Assembly (NCBI GenBank): GCA_022414725.1
Contig: CM039464.1
Coordinates: forward strand, 37,661,372 to 37,725,371
Source: Microglena sp. YARC
Lineage: Eukaryota > Chlorophyta > Chlorophyceae > Chlamydomonadales > Chlamydomonadaceae
Direction of reading: 5' to 3'
Length of the DNA stretch: 64,000 nt
The position numbers and the translations under genes are program-made. Positions 63,201 to 64,000 of the stretch are shown in pieces. How positions within the stretch are numbered: position 1 is the stretch's first letter; every line of letters starts with the position of its first letter. The notes beneath the pieces are model-generated. The model was given only the letters and a program-made list of their open reading frames with translations. It was not told the DNA's origin and searched no databases.

Positions 63201-64000
63201 ATCCTCTCAATCTTGACTCACCCTCAAGCTCGGAACTTGGGATGTCACCCGCTGCCCCAGCATTCCTTGGCCAGCCTCCTGACATCAGCCAAGGTTTCAG
63301 TCTGGTCATCAACCCCCACCCACCCACCCACCCACCCACCCATCAGGTCCATCCTCTCAATCTTGACTCACCCTCAAGCTCGGAACTTGGGACGTCACCC
63401 GCAACCCCTGCATTCCTTGGCCAGCCTCCTGACCTCAGCCAAGGCTTTCTAGACAGGCTGTCCGGAGCGTCAGCAACCCCAATCATGGGGCAAGCCTTCA
63501 GCATGATCATCGACCTCCAGGCCTTACTGGCAGCTGGAGGCATGGCATCCGCTGGATCATCATCAGCACCAGAACTTGAGTTTCCACGGGTCGAGGAGGA
63601 AGAGACAGCGATCAAGCTGTTGGGAAGCTTGTGCACCCCGGCCTATGATCCAGAGCTGATAATAACTGACACGGTCCACATGCTGATCTTTCTCGGCATG
63701 ATTAAGAGACACGGGAACAATCGGATCTCATGGGTGTCCAAGTTTCCCGCACACGTATCCACGCCTCCTATGGGCGCTGCAGACAAATTTCCCGTCCACA
63801 TATCCACACTAAGGGGTGTGAACGCTCTCGACAAGTTTCCCGCCAAAGTATCCACGCCTCCTATGGGCGCTCTCGACAAGTGCCCCCCCCATGTATCCAC
63901 GCCTCCTATGGGCGCTCTCGACAAGTGCCCCCCCCATGTATCCACGCCTCCTATGGGCTCTCTTGATATGTTACCCGCCCACGTATCCACACCACCTACG
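50923..64000 (+). CDS. unrecognised two-helix membrane protein, multi-exon, 3' end beyond window
   Basis: Exons in phase 0: 50923-51063 (MQALNKSFNEQKAVLDIEVH ...; least certain), 53000-53257, 55228-55809, 58184-58288, possibly 61137-61202, and 63347 to the window end (218 open codons). Domains: short basic N-terminus; first helix SAVSLLILIGVLVYTIIIVY; a ~220-residue probably non-cytosolic domain with six cysteines and N-glycosylation motifs (NVTY, NGSA, NHTQ); second helix GAYSLFLQIGALLLVVSLIY; then a cytosolic tail (MYAKNKAARQ, AKVEAVQLEPYPSVSQKTLE). The last exon ends in 15-residue repeats FPAHVSTPPMGALDK. The topology (two helices around a Cys-rich loop) resembles some trimeric channels and ER cargo receptors, but I recognise no family motif. 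Introns contain exon-end arrays and many MITEs. Confidence 0.6.
51230..51547. mobile_element. MITE, family TAGGGA-CGGCA, long copy
   Basis: Starts TAGGGAACGGCAACATGATA, ends ATGATTTCCAGTCCCTA. The core CTGACTAGGCTAAAGTTACC is present three times, so the interior is itself tandemly enlarged (318 bp against ~190). Perfect 8-bp flanks GTCATGAG at 51222-51229 and 51548-51555. Confidence 0.85.
51556..51753. mobile_element. MITE, family TAGGGA-CGGCA, adjoining copy
   Basis: Starts TAGGGGTCGGCAGTATGATA, ends GATTTGCCGTTCCCTA. Perfect GTCATGAG flanks at 51548-51555 (shared with the previous copy) and 51754-51761. Confidence 0.85.
51811..52040 (+). repeat. two adjacent dispersed repeats, same order as at 27265 and 28238
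   Basis: TGTAGCACGAACTCAGGGCC to AACATACAT (51811-51956) matches 27265-27420. GCCTGCGTCCTGTGACACAA to GCAATGGACTCTTC (51957-52040) matches 28238-28325. Confidence 0.65.
52082..52275 (+). mobile_element. hAT-type MITE, family CAGGGTACTTCC
   Basis: 194 bp, CAGGGTACTTCCAAGCGCGT to TCAATGGAAGTACCCTG, with inverted ends of 13 bp. Flanks GATGCAGT (52074-52081) and GATGCAGC (52276-52283) match 7/8. Best-preserved copy of the family here. Confidence 0.9.
52364..52543 (+). mobile_element. 5'-truncated SINE related to the copy at 40125
   Basis: TGCGCTTGGGCCCGTCCGGA to TTTAAATTTTCATTTTGTTT matches the reverse complement of 40125-40290, without the tRNA-like head. Flanked by the perfect 11-bp repeat CAAGAAAGAGT at 52353-52363 and 52544-52554. 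Confidence 0.85.
52688..52835 (+). repeat. dispersed repeat (TTTTACCCCAGGGGGTGGGT family)
   Basis: Followed by CAGTTCGAATGGCGTTGCCA, CTCCTACAAAAGAGTAGGC and CCTCGACCAAACGAA. Second full copy at 53889-54045; core only at 19323 and 58319. ACTCCTACAAAAGAGTAGG is a small hairpin. Confidence 0.75.
52845..52996 (+). repeat. TTGACCACTACCCC(T/G)A tandem repeat before an acceptor
   Basis: About ten 16-bp copies of GACCACTACCCCTATT run directly into the CTCTGCAG acceptor at 52999 of the membrane-protein exon. C-rich on the sense strand. Confidence 0.95.
53268..53462 (+). mobile_element. hAT-type MITE, family CAGGGTACTTCC, next to a splice donor
   Basis: CAGAGTACTTGCAAGCGCGC to GGTCAATGGAAGTACCCTT. 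Flanks AAGTGATC (53260-53267) and AAGTGATT (53463-53470) match 7/8. The target duplication includes part of the donor GTAAGTGATC, so insertion was at intron position +3 and left the donor intact. Confidence 0.9.
53495..53705 (+). mobile_element. hAT-type MITE, family CAGTGTTT
   Basis: CAGTGTTTTTTATTCCAGAT to GAAAAATGAAACGCTG. Flanks GTGAGTGA and TTAAGTGA match 6/8. It sits in a short second copy of the preceding exon end (GGACTTATGGGGTGAGTGA). Confidence 0.85.
53889..54045 (+). repeat. dispersed repeat (second copy of 52688 family)
   Basis: TTTTGCACCCCAGGAGGTGG, GTCTCCCTACACAAACCAGC, CAGTTTGAATGGCGTTGCCA, ACTCCTACAAAAGAGTAGGC, CCTCGACCAAACGAACATTC. Collinear with 52688-52835. Confidence 0.75.
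54165..55227 (+). repeat. acceptor-side array with CCCTAAA motifs before membrane-protein exon 55228
   Basis: Units of ~85-95 bp contain GAACTGAAATGATTATGCGC, TCTTCCAG and then the exon start GTGACGGTGATCCCCTCCCA plus GATGAGCTGCTTCTGTCTCC, AATTTTGCAGCCCTAAACCC TAA. Acceptor copies lie near 54269, 54404, 54490, 54583, 54681 and 55077, ahead of the true one at 55227. One copy extends further into the exon (GGCGAGAGCATCATCATCAA) and is split by the MITE at 54746. Between copies the CCCTAAACCCTAA motif is of plant/algal telomere type. Confidence 0.9.
54746..54968 (+). mobile_element. hAT-type MITE, family CAGTGTTT, in a duplicated exon copy
   Basis: 223 bp, CAGTGTTTTTTATTTCAGAT to GTCGAAAAATGAAACACTG, imperfect inverted ends. 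Perfect 8-bp flanks ATCATCAA at 54738-54745 and 54969-54976. The flanks are coding sequence (SAIINVTY copy), showing where the exon copy was cut. Confidence 0.95.
55810..58180 (+). repeat. donor-side array: about 12 extra copies of the end of membrane-protein exon 55228-55809
   Basis: ~110-205-bp units carry coding GTCATGGGAAGTGTAGGAGG through the second helix to CGCCAG, then the donor. Donor copies after the true 55810 lie near 56014, 56180, 56340 (GTGAAT), 56519 (GTGAAT), 56706 (GTAAGC), 56888, 57060 (GTAAGT), 57174, 57344, 57518, 57726 and 57901. Each is followed by CCCCCCACCCACACACAC of variable length. The copies start without an AG acceptor, so each adds a donor only. The next real exon starts at 58184. 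Confidence 0.95.
58319..58378 (+). repeat. core of the TTCACCCCAGG dispersed repeat
   Basis: TTTCACCCAGGAGGTGGGTC, TCCCGACACAAACCAGTGAC, ACCAAAGATTCAG: the 5' third of the 52688 family. Confidence 0.65.
58434..59464. mobile_element. ~1.03-kb inverted-repeat element with TA flanks (Tc1/mariner-like)
   Basis: TCTCCAATGGTGCCTAAT at 58434-58451 and its exact reverse complement at 59447-59464 (18 bp), both bordered by TA. A TA duplication with short inverted ends suggests Tc1/mariner or Stowaway type. Interior frames (58542-58778 plus, 58963-59244 minus) show no certain transposase motif. Confidence 0.75.
59571..59793 (+). mobile_element. hAT-type MITE, family CAGTGTTT
   Basis: 223 bp, CAGTGTGTTTTATTTCAGAT to TCGAAAAAAGAAACACTG. 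Perfect 8-bp flanks GACTAGGG at 59563-59570 and 59794-59801. Confidence 0.95.
59839..60031 (+). mobile_element. hAT-type MITE, family CAGGGTACTTCC, diverged
   Basis: CAAGGGTACTACAAAGTGCG to TAAATGTAGTACCCT. Interior GTTTTGCGCAGTTTTTTAAC, CCCCTGTGGGCGCAGCGCAC. Flanks GAGCTATA and GAGCTGCA match 6/8. Confidence 0.8.
60100..60235 (-). mobile_element. fragment of a CAGTGTTT-family MITE, reversed
   Basis: CCCCAACGCCTCTGGGCTCC, ACGCTCCGCAATGCGATGGC and TAGCCCAAGTAGCTACTCGA are the reverse complement of the family interior. The ends are lost. Confidence 0.65.
60256..60448 (-). mobile_element. retroposon with 18-bp target duplication (GGCGGAGCCCCC family)
   Basis: The 193-bp body, on the minus strand, runs GGCGGAGCCCCCCCTTCTGG, ACCCATTTGTCCGTTCGACC, (ATCC)n, GAAGCCCGACACGTCAGCCA, CGTCGCAGGCGA. 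Flanked by perfect direct repeats AAAAGATTGATTGAAGCA at 60238-60255 and 60449-60466. A long duplication without inverted ends indicates LINE-type retroposition. Confidence 0.9.
60575..61130 (+). repeat. CACCCACCCATGGACCCCCG minisatellite before an acceptor
   Basis: Units of about 30-60 bp with CCACCCACCCATGGACCCCC, GTCATTGACCCCCACCCACC. It leads into the CATCAG acceptor at 61136. C-rich on the sense strand. Confidence 0.95.
61137..63346 (+). repeat. acceptor-side array: about 12 copies of an exon start with CACCC microsatellite
   Basis: Each unit has CCACCCACC(TACC)n, CAG, then GTCCATCCTCTCAATCTTGA, CTCACCCTCGAGCTCGGAAC, TTGGGATGTCACCCGCTGCC, CCAGCATTCCTTGGCCAGCC and TCCTGACATCAGCCAAGG. Acceptor-type CAG positions are near 61136, 61342, 61492, 61720, 61962, 62148, 62592, 62748, 62898, 63048, 63199 and 63346. 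The last copy continues into a 218-codon open frame and is taken as the functional one. The first copy differs (VYPLNLDSVGDKLATRHGMK) and may be a separate exon. Copies in 62.8-63.35 kb are nearly identical, so expansion there is recent. Confidence 0.9.
63733..64000 (+). repeat. in-frame 45-bp repeat at the end of the open frame
   Basis: About six copies encoding FPAHVSTPPMGALDK with changes (FPVHISTLRGVNALDK, CPPHVSTPPMGALDK). The period of 45 bp (15 residues) and mostly conservative changes indicate a translated repeat. It continues past the window end. Confidence 0.85.

Overview
The window is eukaryotic nuclear DNA, dominated by repeats. Evidence for this is spliceosomal introns with GT..AG borders, a LINE reverse-transcriptase relic, SINE-like retroposons with target-site duplications, several families of hAT-type MITEs, (CA)n/(GT)n and C-rich microsatellites, and interstitial CCCTAAA/TTTAGGG motifs. 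The telomere-type motif and a cyclophilin resembling plant CYP23 point to the green lineage, most likely a unicellular alga. That placement is an inference; no species can be named from the sequence alone. Nothing bacterial, no CRISPR array, no rRNA and no intact tRNA was seen.

Layout. 1-1.2 kb: 3' part of a LINE reverse transcriptase (minus strand), running into a ~981-bp satellite (1.1-9.2 kb, eight full copies and a partial ninth) whose every unit carries a piece of that RT. 9.2-12.9 kb: no gene recognised. 12.86-13.8 kb: secreted/ER CYP23-like cyclophilin, followed by a ~53-bp minisatellite (to 16.26 kb) built from its own exon end, then coiled-coil-like coding segments to 16.86 kb. 17.1-19.2 kb: 12-bp GGTCCTCAGTTT array. 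20.7-24.9 kb: old LTR element with in-frame internal repeats. 25-29.9 kb: MITEs and tandem repeats. 29.97-42.42 kb: complete five-exon mitochondrial carrier gene (minus strand, 315 aa) with huge introns. 43.3-45.8 kb: DNA transposon with terminal inverted repeats carrying a broken gene. 46.6-48.0 kb: 710-bp tandem duplication. 49.6-50.1 kb: snapback element. 50.9-64 kb: a multi-exon gene (plus strand) for an unrecognised two-helix membrane protein, running off the window end.

The most unusual property is shared by all three recognisable genes. The ends of their exons, each with its splice site and adjoining intron sequence, are repeated in tandem inside the introns. Introns therefore begin with arrays of donor copies and/or end with arrays of acceptor copies, separated by microsatellite that is CA/C-rich on the sense strand in most cases, whichever genomic strand the gene is on. 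In the carrier gene seven of eight intron ends show this, yet the full set of real exons splices in phase to a standard-length carrier. The genes do not form a pathway; what joins them is this shared mode of intron growth.

Many single-base frame breaks, often in homopolymers, mean that some 'pseudogene' calls could be sequence error rather than decay.
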